Of a DNA stretch of 64,000 nt, positions 1-8,439 are shown piece by piece (position 1 is the stretch's first letter; each line of letters opens with the position of its first letter). Source of the stretch: Anabaena sp051781005 (GTDB lineage: Bacteria > Cyanobacteriota > Cyanobacteriia > Cyanobacteriales > Nostocaceae); assembly GCF_051781005.1 (NCBI RefSeq), contig NZ_JBPWOA010000026.1, positions 248,001 through 312,000 of the forward strand, written 5' to 3'. Below the pieces are notes generated by a model. That model searched no databases. It had not been told where the DNA came from and saw only the letters and a list, made by a program, of their open reading frames with translations. The translations under genes were made by a program, and so were the position numbers.

Positions 1-1
1 A

Positions 2-262
2 GGATTAAGAGCGATCGCTCTCAAATATCCACAGCATATCTCAGAAGTGCGCGGCTGGGGCTTAATTAACGGCATGGAAATCAAAGCAGACTCCCCGCTA
101 ACCGCACCTGAGATTGTTAATGCTGCCATAAATGAGGGTTTATTACTCGTACCCGCTGGGCCAAAAGTCGTCCGATTTGTACCTCCTCTCATTGTCACAG
201 AAGCAGAAATCAATCAAGCATTAAAAGCTGTAGAAAAAGCATTAGCTAAAGTCACAGCATAA
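2..262 (+). CDS. argD: Acetylornithine aminotransferase, C-terminal end (partial)
   Basis: This is the last 86 codons of a class III, PLP-dependent aminotransferase whose beginning lies outside the window. The open frame runs in from position 2 with no start. The readable part contains the NGMEIK segment, the motif LLLVPAGPKVVRFVPPL that lines the active site near the C-terminus of ArgD enzymes, and the usual short terminal helix. ArgD converts N-acetylglutamate semialdehyde to N-acetylornithine in arginine synthesis. The lysine that binds PLP is upstream and cannot be checked, so a related class III aminotransferase is possible. A HIP1 site (GCGATCGC) lies in the frame at 11-18. A heptamer repeat starts at the stop codon. 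Confidence 0.8.
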   Translation, partial: GLRAIALKYPQHISEVRGWGLINGMEIKADSPLTAPEIVNAAINEGLLLVPAGPKVVRFVPPLIVTEAEINQALKAVEKALAKVTA

Positions 263-302
263 TTCGTAATTCGTAATTCGTAATTCGTAATTCGTAATTC
301 GT
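261..302. repeat. Six tandem copies of heptamer AATTCGT
   Basis: Six perfect head-to-tail copies of AATTCGT start inside the argD stop codon. Short heptanucleotide repeats are a known feature of heterocystous cyanobacterial genomes. The last unit also forms the left arm of the hairpin at 296-333. The remainder of this 324-base gap (334-586) holds only a palindromic remnant at 497-517 (GGACGGGCA / TGCCTGTCC, one mismatch) and AT-rich sequence. I see no gene there. Confidence 0.9.
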
Positions 303-333
303 AATTTAAGAATTATCAATTACGAATTTTTTT
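296..333 (+). terminator. Rho-independent terminator-like hairpin after argD
   Basis: AATTCGTAATT (296-306) pairs perfectly with AATTACGAATT (318-328), an 11-bp stem with an 11-base loop, followed by a run of T to 333. The position just after argD and the T tract fit an intrinsic terminator. The stem is AT-rich, so its strength is uncertain. Its 5' arm is the last unit of the heptamer array. Confidence 0.5.
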
Positions 334-586
334 ATTTCCAATTTGGAATAGAGTTTTGATAAAAATACTAGAAACTGTATTAGACATCGACCGAATTTAA
401 ATATGCGTTTTCCAGAACTCTTGTAGAGACGTGATCTGGGTAGGGATTCTCGGCTCTACATTCTTTTTCACTCCTATGTCTATTATATATCTTGTGGGAC
501 GGGCATCCTGCCTGTCCAAATTATGCCAATTGAATGCATAAAAGCTTACAAATATCATTTTTTATCATAATCTGAGGTTAATTATC

Positions 587-1654
587 ATGAAACGCAATAA
601 AATATTTCGTCTAAACTCCAGATACAGAACTTCCATTCACCTAGACGGCTGCAATGTTACACATGATCAACAACTTCATGAATTCTCTTCTGAAGCTGAA
701 GCAGAAGCTTTTTTCAATCAAAGTATTCAAGAACTACTCACACAAGGTTGGTGTGATAGCGAATCTATCCCAGTAGACGAAAATGACAAAGATTTTACCC
801 CAGATGAATTATATGAGATGTTCTTAGACTTAAAATCTCGTGTAGATGAATTTGTCACTGCAACTGCCAAACCCCATATCAAAATTACTCCATATTCAAC
901 AACAGAAACTACCTTATGGCAAAGTAAATTTGGTGGTTTACCATATTTTCCTAAACATCTTACCTATCCCACAGCCCCAGATGGTACTCCCCTGAATCTT
1001 TTAGCACAAATCAACTTTGCAGAAACCCCTAATTTAGAAGACTTACCAGAAAAAGGTATTCTTCAGTTTTATATTGAAACATCAGGTAAAACAGCCTATG
1101 GAATAGATTATGCTCTCCCATTGGCACAAACAACTTTCCGAGTTCTTTACTTTCCTGAACCAGATTTAAATATTGATAATCTATTAAACGATTTTGACTT
1201 TTTACCTGAACCTAGATGTTTTCCATTACAAATAAAACTCTGTTTAGCCTTGAATTTTTCCGTGCAATCAACTCCTATGAGTACATGGGATTATAGGTTT
1301 TCATCCTTACTTAAAAGCTATTTTTATGCCATTTTCCAACAGAATAATCTCACTGAGACAATAGAGAATTCTTTAGAAGAACTGGCAGATGATTTCATAG
1401 AAGAATATATAGAAAAATATGAATACTCACTAGAAGGACACCGTTTAGGTGGGTATCCCCAATTTGTACAAGAAGATGAGCGCCAAAGTTTATTGGAAGG
1501 GGAAGGTTACGATTTTCTGTTATTCCAAATGGACTCTGATAATGATAACTCAATTATTTGGGGAGATATGGGAGTTGGTAACTTTTTTATTCAGCCTTCT
1601 GCACTCAAACGTTTGGATTTTTCTAAGGTTCTTTACACCTATGCTTGTAGTTGA
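587..1654 (+). CDS. DUF1963 (YwqG-like) family protein
   Basis: This is a 355-residue soluble protein. Residues about 95-355 fit the DUF1963/YwqG family: the segment FGGLPYFP, then a QINFAE segment, and near the end a cluster typical of the family (HRLGGYPQ, then LLFQMDSD, then WGDMGVGNFFI). No catalytic role is established for this family. The first 60 residues (ending FSSEAEAEAFFNQ and LTQGW) resemble the end of a WGR-like domain, which is my inference. The ATG at 587 follows GAGG at about ten bases. It appears monocistronic, with repeat-rich gaps on both sides. Confidence 0.7.
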   Translation: MKRNKIFRLNSRYRTSIHLDGCNVTHDQQLHEFSSEAEAEAFFNQSIQELLTQGWCDSESIPVDENDKDFTPDELYEMFLDLKSRVDEFVTATAKPHIKITPYSTTETTLWQSKFGGLPYFPKHLTYPTAPDGTPLNLLAQINFAETPNLEDLPEKGILQFYIETSGKTAYGIDYALPLAQTTFRVLYFPEPDLNIDNLLNDFDFLPEPRCFPLQIKLCLALNFSVQSTPMSTWDYRFSSLLKSYFYAIFQQNNLTETIENSLEELADDFIEEYIEKYEYSLEGHRLGGYPQFVQEDERQSLLEGEGYDFLLFQMDSDNDNSIIWGDMGVGNFFIQPSALKRLDFSKVLYTYACS

Positions 1655-1713
1655 GAGAATGTGAGTTATATTTATCGGTTCTAGCGTTCCCCTTATGGTG
1701 AAAAATTCAATTT

Positions 1714-1820
1714 TTGTAGGTTGGGTCGTAGCTTGCTTCCCGAAGGGTACGAAGTGAAACCCAACATTAGCGGTAGGATCACAAGGGGTATTGGGTTTCG
1801 TTTCTCAACCCAACCTACAA
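1714..1820. repeat. MITE-like element with 13-bp inverted ends
   Basis: TTGTAGGTTGGGT (1714-1726) is repeated in perfect inverse as ACCCAACCTACAA (1808-1820), bounding 107 bp. A second nested inversion (AACCCAAC / GTTGGG-like blocks) lies inside. No coding capacity is seen, and the size and terminal repeats fit a non-autonomous element. It fills the gap between the DUF1963 and pentapeptide genes. Confidence 0.7.
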
Positions 1821-1882
1821 TAAATGTTGTTTTACTTTACATCTATACTTGTTGTTGAAATGTGAGGAGAAAAATTAATTTT

Positions 1883-2884
1883 ATGTCTGAGAATAATACA
1901 GAAGGTTTCAAGAGTTTGTTGATAATTCTAGGAATTATTTTTTCTATCTTCTTTTTTACTGTTATCTTTATATTTTGTTTTTCGGATTTTGCGTTTTTAA
2001 ATCCTAAAGGTTTAGAAATAGAGAAGAGATTACAGTATGGTATTTCAGCCGTAACAACTACAGGAACTATTTTTGCTGGAATAGCAGTTTTTTTTAATGC
2101 TTACCAAGCATCGAGAAGTGCTAACGCTGCTAATGAAAATGCTAAAGCTGCAAATAAAAATGCACAAGCAGCAGAAGATAAACAAATTACAGAACGCTTT
2201 TCTAAAGCAATTGAATTGCTTGGTAATAAAGAGATTGAAGTAAAATTAGGCGGAATTTATGCCCTAGAACAAATTGCTAAAGATTCCCCAGAAAAATACC
2301 ATTGGACAATTATGGAAGTCCTCACTGCTTTTGTGAGAGAAAATGCACCTTTGAAGAAAGAAGAGGAAGGAGAGAAGGAGAAAATACTAAAACTTCGGAT
2401 AGATATTCAAGCAGCCCTTACTGTTATAGGACGACGTAACTGCGAAAATGAGCAGGAAAATCAGAGGTTGGATTTAAATTGGATTGATATCAGAGGAGCA
2501 AATCTTGATAGAGCAAACTTAAAGAGAGTTGACTTCATTTGCAGCAACTTGGACGGTACTTCGTTCCAAAAAGCTAGGTTGCAAGATGTATGTTTCTGGG
2601 GTTCTAGTATCCAATGGGTAAATCTTTCGGAAGCAATTTTGCAAAAAGTGAACCTTGCGGGAGCTAACTTGTACCAGGCAAATCTTTATCAAACAACCCT
2701 ACAAGAGTCCTTTCCTTTAGCAGGAACTAACTTGCACTTTACAAACCTTTCTGAAGCAAACTTGCAAAAAGTAGACTTGTCTGAAACCAAAAATCTAGAA
2801 TTACACCAGATTGAATCAGCAAATATCGATCAAGATACTAAATTACCTGCTCATATTGAAGAAGTAATCCGATTTGAATGGTGA
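1883..2884 (+). CDS. Membrane-anchored pentapeptide-repeat protein
   Basis: From this start the protein has 333 residues. The first 75 contain two hydrophobic stretches (one ending FIFCFSDFAFL, the other around SAVTTTGTIFAGIAVFF) that look like membrane helices. An alanine/asparagine-rich linker and the segment RFSKAIELLG ... LGGIYALEQIAKDS follow; this domain is found N-terminal to pentapeptide repeats in several cyanobacterial proteins. Residues about 205-310 carry A(N/D)LxxA(N/D)L repeats that should fold as a right-handed beta helix. The function is unknown. I prefer ATG 1883 with GAGGAGA upstream over the GTG at 1862, which has no ribosome site. Confidence 0.7.
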   Translation: MSENNTEGFKSLLIILGIIFSIFFFTVIFIFCFSDFAFLNPKGLEIEKRLQYGISAVTTTGTIFAGIAVFFNAYQASRSANAANENAKAANKNAQAAEDKQITERFSKAIELLGNKEIEVKLGGIYALEQIAKDSPEKYHWTIMEVLTAFVRENAPLKKEEEGEKEKILKLRIDIQAALTVIGRRNCENEQENQRLDLNWIDIRGANLDRANLKRVDFICSNLDGTSFQKARLQDVCFWGSSIQWVNLSEAILQKVNLAGANLYQANLYQTTLQESFPLAGTNLHFTNLSEANLQKVDLSETKNLELHQIESANIDQDTKLPAHIEEVIRFEW

Positions 2885-3067
2885 ATTTACTTGCGACAGA
2901 ATTTTTCATCTATTTACATCAAACTCTTGTTTCTCTCTTCCTTTGCGCCTCTGCGTCTCTGCGTGAGATAAAAAAATGTAGTTCATTTATCTAAAAATCC
3001 CTGTAAACAGACTTTCTTAACCCATCAATAACAATATAGAATAACCTTACCATTTACCAATTAACAC

Positions 3068-4033
3068 ATGACCAAAGAACGCCAAAGAGCCGACCAAGAT
3101 AGCCCGTGGAAAGAAATATTAGAAGCATACTTTCCCCAAGCAATGCAATTTTTCTTCCCGCAAACAGCCGCATTAATCAACTGGGAACGTCCCCACGAAT
3201 TTCTCGATAAAGAATTTCAACAAATAGCCCGTGACGCAGAACAAGGAAGAAGATATGCAGATAAATTAGTCAAAGCCTGGCAACACCAAGGAGAAGAAAT
3301 TTGGCTGTTGATACATTTAGAAATCCAAGGTAAACCAGAAGAAATCTTTCCTCAAAGGATGTTCTCCTACAACCTGCGTATTTTTGACCGTTTTGGCAAA
3401 CCTGCCATTAGTCTTGCTATTTTATGCGATTCAGACCCCAAATGGCGACCAAACCAATACAGTTATAATTATCCTGATACCAGATTAAACTTTGAATTTG
3501 GCACAGTCAAACTGCTAGATTACCAAAACCGTTGGGCAGAATTAGAAGCCAGCGATAATCCTTTTGCAACGGTGGTAATGGCACATTTAAAGACACAACA
3601 AACCAGTAAAAAACCACAAGAACGCAAAAACTGGAAATTTAGCTTAATTCGACGATTGTATGAGCAAGGTTTGCAAGAAAAGGATATTCGTAACCTTTAC
3701 CGCTTTATCGACTGGGTTATGATGTTACCAAAAGCATTAGAAGCGGAGTTTTGGCAAGAATTTAAACAATTTGAACAGGAGCGGAGTATGACCTACATTA
3801 CTACAGGTGAGCGCATTGGCTACGAACGAGGCATGGCAGAAGGTAAACAAGAAGGTGAGCAAAATCTTGTGGTACGACAACTAAAAAAACGCTTTGGAAA
3901 ATTACCAGAAGAAATTAGGAAGCAAATCCAAACTCTTTCTCTAAATCAGTTGGAAGCACTGGGTGAAGCGTTGTTAGATTTTACAGCTATTGAGGATTTG
4001 TTTAACTGGTTGGCAACCAATCAAGCAGAGTAA
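3068..4033 (+). CDS. Rpn/PD-(D/E)XK-like protein with DUF4351 C-terminus
   Basis: A 321-residue protein of a type abundant in cyanobacteria and usually annotated as a transposase-like or recombination-promoting nuclease (Rpn) relative. The N-terminal half has the pattern of that fold: HEFLDKEFQQIARD, then IWLLIHLEIQG, the likely E-x-Q catalytic strand, then QRMFSYNLRIFDRF. A charged EGKQEGEQ linker leads to the C-terminal DUF4351 segment ending LNQLEALGEALLDFTAIEDL. It shares this tail with the minus-strand gene at 17594-18487. Nuclease activity is inferred from the fold only. The ATG at 3068 lacks a clear ribosome site. The upstream gap has a remnant of a dispersed cyanobacterial repeat at about 2939-2970. 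Confidence 0.65.
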   Translation: MTKERQRADQDSPWKEILEAYFPQAMQFFFPQTAALINWERPHEFLDKEFQQIARDAEQGRRYADKLVKAWQHQGEEIWLLIHLEIQGKPEEIFPQRMFSYNLRIFDRFGKPAISLAILCDSDPKWRPNQYSYNYPDTRLNFEFGTVKLLDYQNRWAELEASDNPFATVVMAHLKTQQTSKKPQERKNWKFSLIRRLYEQGLQEKDIRNLYRFIDWVMMLPKALEAEFWQEFKQFEQERSMTYITTGERIGYERGMAEGKQEGEQNLVVRQLKKRFGKLPEEIRKQIQTLSLNQLEALGEALLDFTAIEDLFNWLATNQAE

Positions 4034-4110
4034 GACGTTTACCAAGAGTATGAAGAGAAATATTGGAAATTGCTGAGAGGACACCAGATTTTTCTAAAAA
4101 CGCTTACAAA

Positions 4111-4139
4111 TAATCCCCTGGTTCAAGCCCAAGGGATTA
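4111..4139. terminator. Hairpin between convergent genes
   Basis: TAATCCCCTGG (4111-4121) pairs with CCAAGGGATTA (4129-4139) with one mismatch and a seven-base loop, TTCAAGC. It lies between the ends of the Rpn-like gene (plus) and gatC (minus), with T-rich sequence on the plus side at 4150-4166, so it may terminate both. Confidence 0.5.
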
Positions 4140-4185
4140 TCAAAATGTCCATTTTTTATTTTTTGCGACAGAATCTCTGGCAGTT

Positions 4186-4476
4186 CTAATCAGCATTCAG
4201 GATTTTTGGTACTCTGAAAAAGTCACCTTCCTGCTCAGGGGCGCTGCGGAGGATGGCTTCTCGGTCAGGGTAGGGCTGTAGGCGATCTTCTCTTGTCACA
4301 TTGCTGACATCAATAGCTCTAGTTGTTGGGGGAACATCGGTGACATCAAGTTCACTCAGTTGTTCGATATACTCCAGAATGCTGCCCAGTTGGGTGGTAA
4401 ATTGCTCTTCTTCGTCTGGTGTCAATTCTAAACGAGCGAGATTAGCAACTTTGCGAACTTGTTCACGATCAATCAT
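4186..4476 (-). CDS. gatC: Aspartyl/glutamyl-tRNA amidotransferase subunit C
   Basis: GatC is the small scaffold subunit of GatCAB, which converts misacylated Glu-tRNA(Gln) or Asp-tRNA(Asn) to the amidated form. The protein starts MIDREQVRKVANLARLELT, the family signature, and continues with the LGSILEYIEQLSELD helix and a C-terminal R-x-D segment (TREDRLQPYPDREAILRSAP). From this ATG it has 96 residues, the usual size. The open frame extends 12 codons further to a TTG at 4512, which I reject because the family begins at the chosen Met. It lies 64 bases downstream of ycf3 on the same strand. The gatA and gatB genes are not in the window. Confidence 0.93.
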   Translation of the reverse strand: MIDREQVRKVANLARLELTPDEEEQFTTQLGSILEYIEQLSELDVTDVPPTTRAIDVSNVTREDRLQPYPDREAILRSAPEQEGDFFRVPKILNAD

Positions 4477-4540
4477 GGTTTGTAAATAGTCAATAGTAGG
4501 GGCGTATGGCAATACACCCTAACAGGTTTTTGATCCGGAG

Positions 4541-5062
4541 TTAAAAGAATACGTCAATTTGCGATCGCCCTGTGGTCTTTAACCAGTTTTGGGCTTCAAT
4601 GTAATTATTAGGAGCCATGCGAACTGCTCTAATCCAATAATCTGCGGCTTGGTCAAACAAAGCTTCTCCAGCGTCGTTATCTCCCTCTTCTTTGGCTTTT
4701 TCACCTTGGAAGTGATAAATTACCGCGATGTTATTCAAAGCTTGGGGTAGACGAGGATTTAACTCAACAGCCTGGTGATAATATTCTAAAGCCTTGGTGT
4801 GGTCGCCATTACTAGCGTAAATCAGCCCCATATTGTAGAGAATATAACTCTGATCATTGGAGTCTTCCTCTAGTGTGAGAGCTTCTTCATAGTAATCCAG
4901 TGCTTCGGCATATTCCCCTTCTGCCTGAGCGGACATTCCATCTCGGTAATAGACAAATGCTTCTTTAGCTTTTCTGTTAGCTGGCAGCAGTTTGAGGATC
5001 AGGTCTGCCATGACGGTGAAGGATTTGTCAACAAAGTTATCGTTTTTCTGTGTTCTTGGCAT
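4541..5062 (-). CDS. ycf3: Photosystem I assembly protein Ycf3
   Basis: A 173-residue TPR protein that chaperones photosystem I assembly at the thylakoid. It has the Ycf3 start (MPRTQKNDNFVDKSFTVMAD), three tandem TPR motifs between about residues 35 and 155 (for example YILYNMGLIYASNGDHTKA and PQALNNIAVIYHFQG) and the conserved ending in QIDVFF. The length equals the family norm. It is one of two photosystem I genes in this window (see psaC) and marks the organism as an oxygenic phototroph. It is probably transcribed alone or with gatC. The 193 bases upstream contain no other gene. Confidence 0.96.
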   Translation of the reverse strand: MPRTQKNDNFVDKSFTVMADLILKLLPANRKAKEAFVYYRDGMSAQAEGEYAEALDYYEEALTLEEDSNDQSYILYNMGLIYASNGDHTKALEYYHQAVELNPRLPQALNNIAVIYHFQGEKAKEEGDNDAGEALFDQAADYWIRAVRMAPNNYIEAQNWLKTTGRSQIDVFF

Positions 5063-5255
5063 ATTGGCCTCTATGGTGGCTCAAAGGAAGCAGATTTAGG
5101 AACTAAATTCTTGGCGACTGGTGTTTTACAATCAGCAACTCCATAGTTAATTTAACTGATTTATGACAACTTCTCACCTTTCTGACGCTCGATTATTAGA
5201 TTGAACTGGGTGGGGATTGGGTTTAAATAAATTTCCCCCTGCTCCCTGTAACCTG

Positions 5256-6743
5256 TCACCTATCACCTGCCCTCTTTTGTAAAGCTTCCCGTGCCTGTTC
5301 TCGGTCGTCAAAGTGGATTTTTTCTGTACCGAGAATTTGGTAATCTTCGTGACCTTTACCAGCTAACAATATGCCATCACCGGGTTGAGCTTGTAAAATA
5401 GCGGTGTGAATGGCAGTTGCGCGATCGCAAATTACCATTGGTGTAACAGTCTCAGGAATCCCTGCTAACACATCTTGTAGAATCTTTTCCGGGTCTTCAG
5501 TGCGAGGATTATCTGAAGTTACTACAGCTACATCAGCTAACTGGGCGGCGATTTTTCCCATTTTAGGACGTTTAGTGCGATCGCGATCGCCCCCACAACC
5601 AAACACACAAATCATCTTTCCAGGGATAAACGGCCGTGCAGCTTTGAGCAAGTTCTCCAAACTATCAGGAGTGTGGGCATAATCTACAATCACGCTCACA
5701 TCTTGGTCATCACTAATTTGTACCCGTTCCATCCTGCCAGGAACACCAGGAAAATCAGAAATGGCATTTGCTACCAAGTGCAAATCTAACCCCAAATGTA
5801 AAACTGCACCCACCGCAGCCAACAAATTTTCTAAATTATATTGACCAACCAAAGGCGAATTAAAAGCAATATCACCCTTTGGTGTATGCAACATTCCACT
5901 CACACCATTTGGTTGATAACTTAAACCACTCATCCAAAAATCAGCATTATTATCATTAACGCTATAACTCCAAACCCGTTCTCCACTCAAAGACGCAATT
6001 AACCGTTTTCCATATTCATCATCAGCGTTAATAACTGCCCTTCCTTGGAGATAATCAGGACTAAATAACAGCGCCTTCGCTGCAAAATAATCCTCCATAT
6101 CCGTGTGATAGTCCAAATGGTCTTGGGTGAGATTGCTAAACACCCCCACCTCAAACGGACAACCCAAAACCCTACCCTGTGCTAAAGCGTGGGAACTGAC
6201 TTCCATCACCCCAAACTCACAACCTGCATCAACCGCTGTAGCTAACTGTTGTTGTAATTCCACCGCAAAAGGCGTGGTGTGAACAGCAGTTTGTTCAAAA
6301 CCCGGCCAACGAGTGTAGAGAGTTCCCAGCAAAGCCGTAGGTAAACTAGCTTTCGTGAGAAAATATTCAATCAAATGAGTAGTAGTCGTTTTACCATTTG
6401 TCCCAGTCACACCCACCAACTGGAGTTTTTGTCCTGGATAACCATAAAAAGCGGCGGCGATTTGGGCGCAAGCTCGATTCATATTATCGGCGCTAATCAC
6501 CACATCTGTCGATTTAGGCGGATTTTTCTCAATCACTTGGGGAGAAACAACCGCTGCAACTGCACCAGCAGCCAAAGCACTCGGCCAAAAATCCCCACCA
6601 TCTACCCTTGTACCAGGCATCCCAATAAACAAATCACCCACACCGCAAGCATGGGAATTAGTCTTGATTCCCTTAACTTCCACATCCGCCAAATTAGGAT
6701 TTACCAGACCTTCCACCGTTGCTAATAATTCTTGCAATTTCAT
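5256..6743 (-). CDS. murE: UDP-MurNAc-tripeptide synthetase (meso-DAP adding)
   Basis: MurE adds meso-diaminopimelate to UDP-MurNAc-L-Ala-D-Glu in the cytoplasm during peptidoglycan synthesis. The 495-residue protein has all three Mur ligase domains: an N-terminal UMP-binding region, the central ATP-binding domain with GVTGTNGKTT at residues 111-120, HTTPFAVELQQQL and NLTQDHLDYH, and the C-terminal domain with VDYAHTPDSL, GCGGDRDRTKRP and the DNPRTEDP motif. The arginine in DNPR is the residue known to select meso-DAP over lysine. The ATG at 6743 opens MKLQELLATVEGL, as in relatives. A glutaredoxin-like gene ends 32 bases upstream on the same strand, so the two may be cotranscribed. Confidence 0.97.
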   Translation of the reverse strand: MKLQELLATVEGLVNPNLADVEVKGIKTNSHACGVGDLFIGMPGTRVDGGDFWPSALAAGAVAAVVSPQVIEKNPPKSTDVVISADNMNRACAQIAAAFYGYPGQKLQLVGVTGTNGKTTTTHLIEYFLTKASLPTALLGTLYTRWPGFEQTAVHTTPFAVELQQQLATAVDAGCEFGVMEVSSHALAQGRVLGCPFEVGVFSNLTQDHLDYHTDMEDYFAAKALLFSPDYLQGRAVINADDEYGKRLIASLSGERVWSYSVNDNNADFWMSGLSYQPNGVSGMLHTPKGDIAFNSPLVGQYNLENLLAAVGAVLHLGLDLHLVANAISDFPGVPGRMERVQISDDQDVSVIVDYAHTPDSLENLLKAARPFIPGKMICVFGCGGDRDRTKRPKMGKIAAQLADVAVVTSDNPRTEDPEKILQDVLAGIPETVTPMVICDRATAIHTAILQAQPGDGILLAGKGHEDYQILGTEKIHFDDREQAREALQKRAGDR

Positions 6744-6775
6744 TGACTACACCTTTCCACAAGCTTTCTCTGCGC

Positions 6776-7063
6776 CTATTCTGCATTATTTTTTTCTGGA
6801 TTGGACAGATACTTGTGGAGCATTTGTTCCAATTGCTTGACACTTGCACGGGGAGAAGGACGGGGTAAAGGTTGTTCAACCTCTGCATCATCTAGTACTA
6901 GATACATTACAGGTATTTCATACTGATACGCCGCAAACCAATCTTCACGGGTAGTAATATCCCGAATTTCTAACTTTAAACTAAGATTTTGGATTTGTTC
7001 TAGCTTTTCTTGTAAGCCTTCACAGAGATGACAACCGGGTTTACTGTAGAGAATCAATCGCAT
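6776..7063 (-). CDS. Glutaredoxin-like (DUF836) protein
   Basis: A 95-residue thioredoxin-fold protein. It begins MRLILYSKPGCHLCEGLQEKL, with the redox motif C-H-L-C following the first beta strand, and has the cis-proline segment EIPVMYLV that packs against the active site. This matches the glutaredoxin-like DUF836 family, presumed to act in thiol-disulfide exchange. The substrate is unknown. The tail after residue 70 is charged and probably disordered. The ATG at 7063 is the only sensible start. It precedes murE by 32 bases on the same strand, but no functional link is evident. Confidence 0.85.
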   Translation of the reverse strand: MRLILYSKPGCHLCEGLQEKLEQIQNLSLKLEIRDITTREDWFAAYQYEIPVMYLVLDDAEVEQPLPRPSPRASVKQLEQMLHKYLSNPEKNNAE

Positions 7064-7177
7064 TTTGCCATTATATAATTTTTTTTACTCCGTTTCTATT
7101 ATCTACAGAATCCATCTAAATAGTCAAACAACTGGGAAGCAGAATTCAGAAGCTAATACCGCTATAATTTTACTTTT

Positions 7178-8149
7178 TTACTCGGCACTAAGCATCGTTT
7201 TGGTAACAAACTTTTTGAAAAACAAAATGCCACAAGCAATTCGTTCAGTTTGCCGAAAGCCTACAATATTTTGCACCAGCCGATAAAATTTTCTTTTACT
7301 ATTGGCTTTAAACTCTGGAAACATCACAAAAGCCTCTTCTAAAAACATCAAATATTGTTCATAGTCAAATAATAGAGCTTCTCTCGCAAGTTCAAAATAT
7401 GATTTAGCTAAAGCCTGACGATATATCATCGAAAGTTGGTTTTTCTGCAATAGTTGCTGCTCTGCTTTCTTTAATACTAGATAGTGGCTTTTTAACCAGC
7501 GTGCTTTAGAAGAAGTAGAAACTGTGACAGAACCATAACGCCTATAAATAGCATAACAGCCTGGTTGATATACAACTTTAGCTCCAGTCATGGCCACTGA
7601 TAGAAAAAAATCTCTATCCTGGGCTGCAAGTAAATTTTCATCCCATCCACCGCTATTTTCTACTACATTTCTTTTATACATTAAAGCAGCCAAAGCCACC
7701 CACCAATTAGCTAATAAAGCCGCTAAAATATCATCTTGATTTTCAGAAACTTCTATCTTATCCAGAAAACTAGAACCATTAGCTAAATGATGCTGATGTC
7801 TCCAGTCACCATACACAACATCTGCACCTGTTGCTTCTAAAAAATTGATTTGTCTTTCTATCTTTTCAGGTAAAATATAATCATCTGCATCTAGGTATTG
7901 AATATATTTTCCTTGAGATAAATTAAAGCCTAAATTTCGGGCATAATTGCCTCCTTTATGGGATAAACTTCGCCAGATAATTTTATCACCATAGCCTTTG
8001 ATAATATCTAGAGAATTATCCGTCGAACCATCATCAATAACAATGATTTCAATATGGGGATAGGTCTGCTGCAAGCATTTATCAATTGCTTCCACTAACC
8101 ATTTTCCAGAATTAAAACATGGTATGATTACCGAAACTTTATTGGGCAT
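7178..8149 (-). CDS. Family 2 glycosyltransferase
   Basis: A 323-residue GT-A fold enzyme. The first 110 residues show the GT2 pattern: VSVIIPCFNSGKWL, then IEIIVIDDGSTDNS, the nucleotide-binding acidic residues, then NLGFNLSQGKYIQYLDADD, the metal-binding DxD. The later segment WDENLLAAQDRDFFL is the usual acceptor-side motif. It lacks membrane helices, so it is probably cytoplasmic or peripheral and adds one sugar to a glycan. It is the last gene of the minus-strand polysaccharide cluster, 517 bases from the next gene. The donor and acceptor cannot be told from the sequence. Confidence 0.88.
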   Translation of the reverse strand: MPNKVSVIIPCFNSGKWLVEAIDKCLQQTYPHIEIIVIDDGSTDNSLDIIKGYGDKIIWRSLSHKGGNYARNLGFNLSQGKYIQYLDADDYILPEKIERQINFLEATGADVVYGDWRHQHHLANGSSFLDKIEVSENQDDILAALLANWWVALAALMYKRNVVENSGGWDENLLAAQDRDFFLSVAMTGAKVVYQPGCYAIYRRYGSVTVSTSSKARWLKSHYLVLKKAEQQLLQKNQLSMIYRQALAKSYFELAREALLFDYEQYLMFLEEAFVMFPEFKANSKRKFYRLVQNIVGFRQTERIACGILFFKKFVTKTMLSAE

Positions 8150-8213
8150 ATATACTAATCCTAAATAGTAAAACAGAGGTGTATATAAATTCCTAAGCTA
8201 AAGCAAATATTTT

Positions 8214-8423
8214 CTAGCAAATTACAAACTCATACGATTTTGTATTTGAGATTTTAGAGGATACTTGAAAAGTGGTATTTGATGTATTAAAAGCTTGAGG
8301 TCTTCCTAAATCCTGCTTAGAAAGGAGGAAATTGAGAAGGTTATTCTCTCCTTTTAAGAGGGATGTTGATACAACGGTAGACTTTTCAATCATCCTCTGA
8401 GATAAACACTTAGAGAACTCCAC
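8214..8423 (-). CDS. Possible small protein, unrecognised
   Basis: An open frame of 69 codons from a GTG, or 59 codons from the ATG at 8393, which has AGAGG immediately upstream. The predicted peptide is soluble and rich in Ser, Asn and Leu (for example LLKGENNLLNFLLSKQDLG). I recognise no family. It lies in a 517-base gap inside the glycan cluster, next to a MITE-like repeat, so it could be part of a decayed mobile sequence or chance. It is recorded because the frame is open and oriented with its neighbours. Confidence 0.2.
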   Translation of the reverse strand: MEFSKCLSQRMIEKSTVVSTSLLKGENNLLNFLLSKQDLGRPQAFNTSNTTFQVSSKISNTKSYEFVIC

Positions 8424-8439
8424 AAAAAGAAATGCCCAA

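Noticed and set aside
4111..4139. tRNA T-arm-like sequence (CCTGG TTCAAGC CCAAGG)
   Set aside because: The loop fits a T-loop, but no acceptor, D or anticodon arms can be built from the flanking bases; a terminator hairpin between convergent genes explains it.
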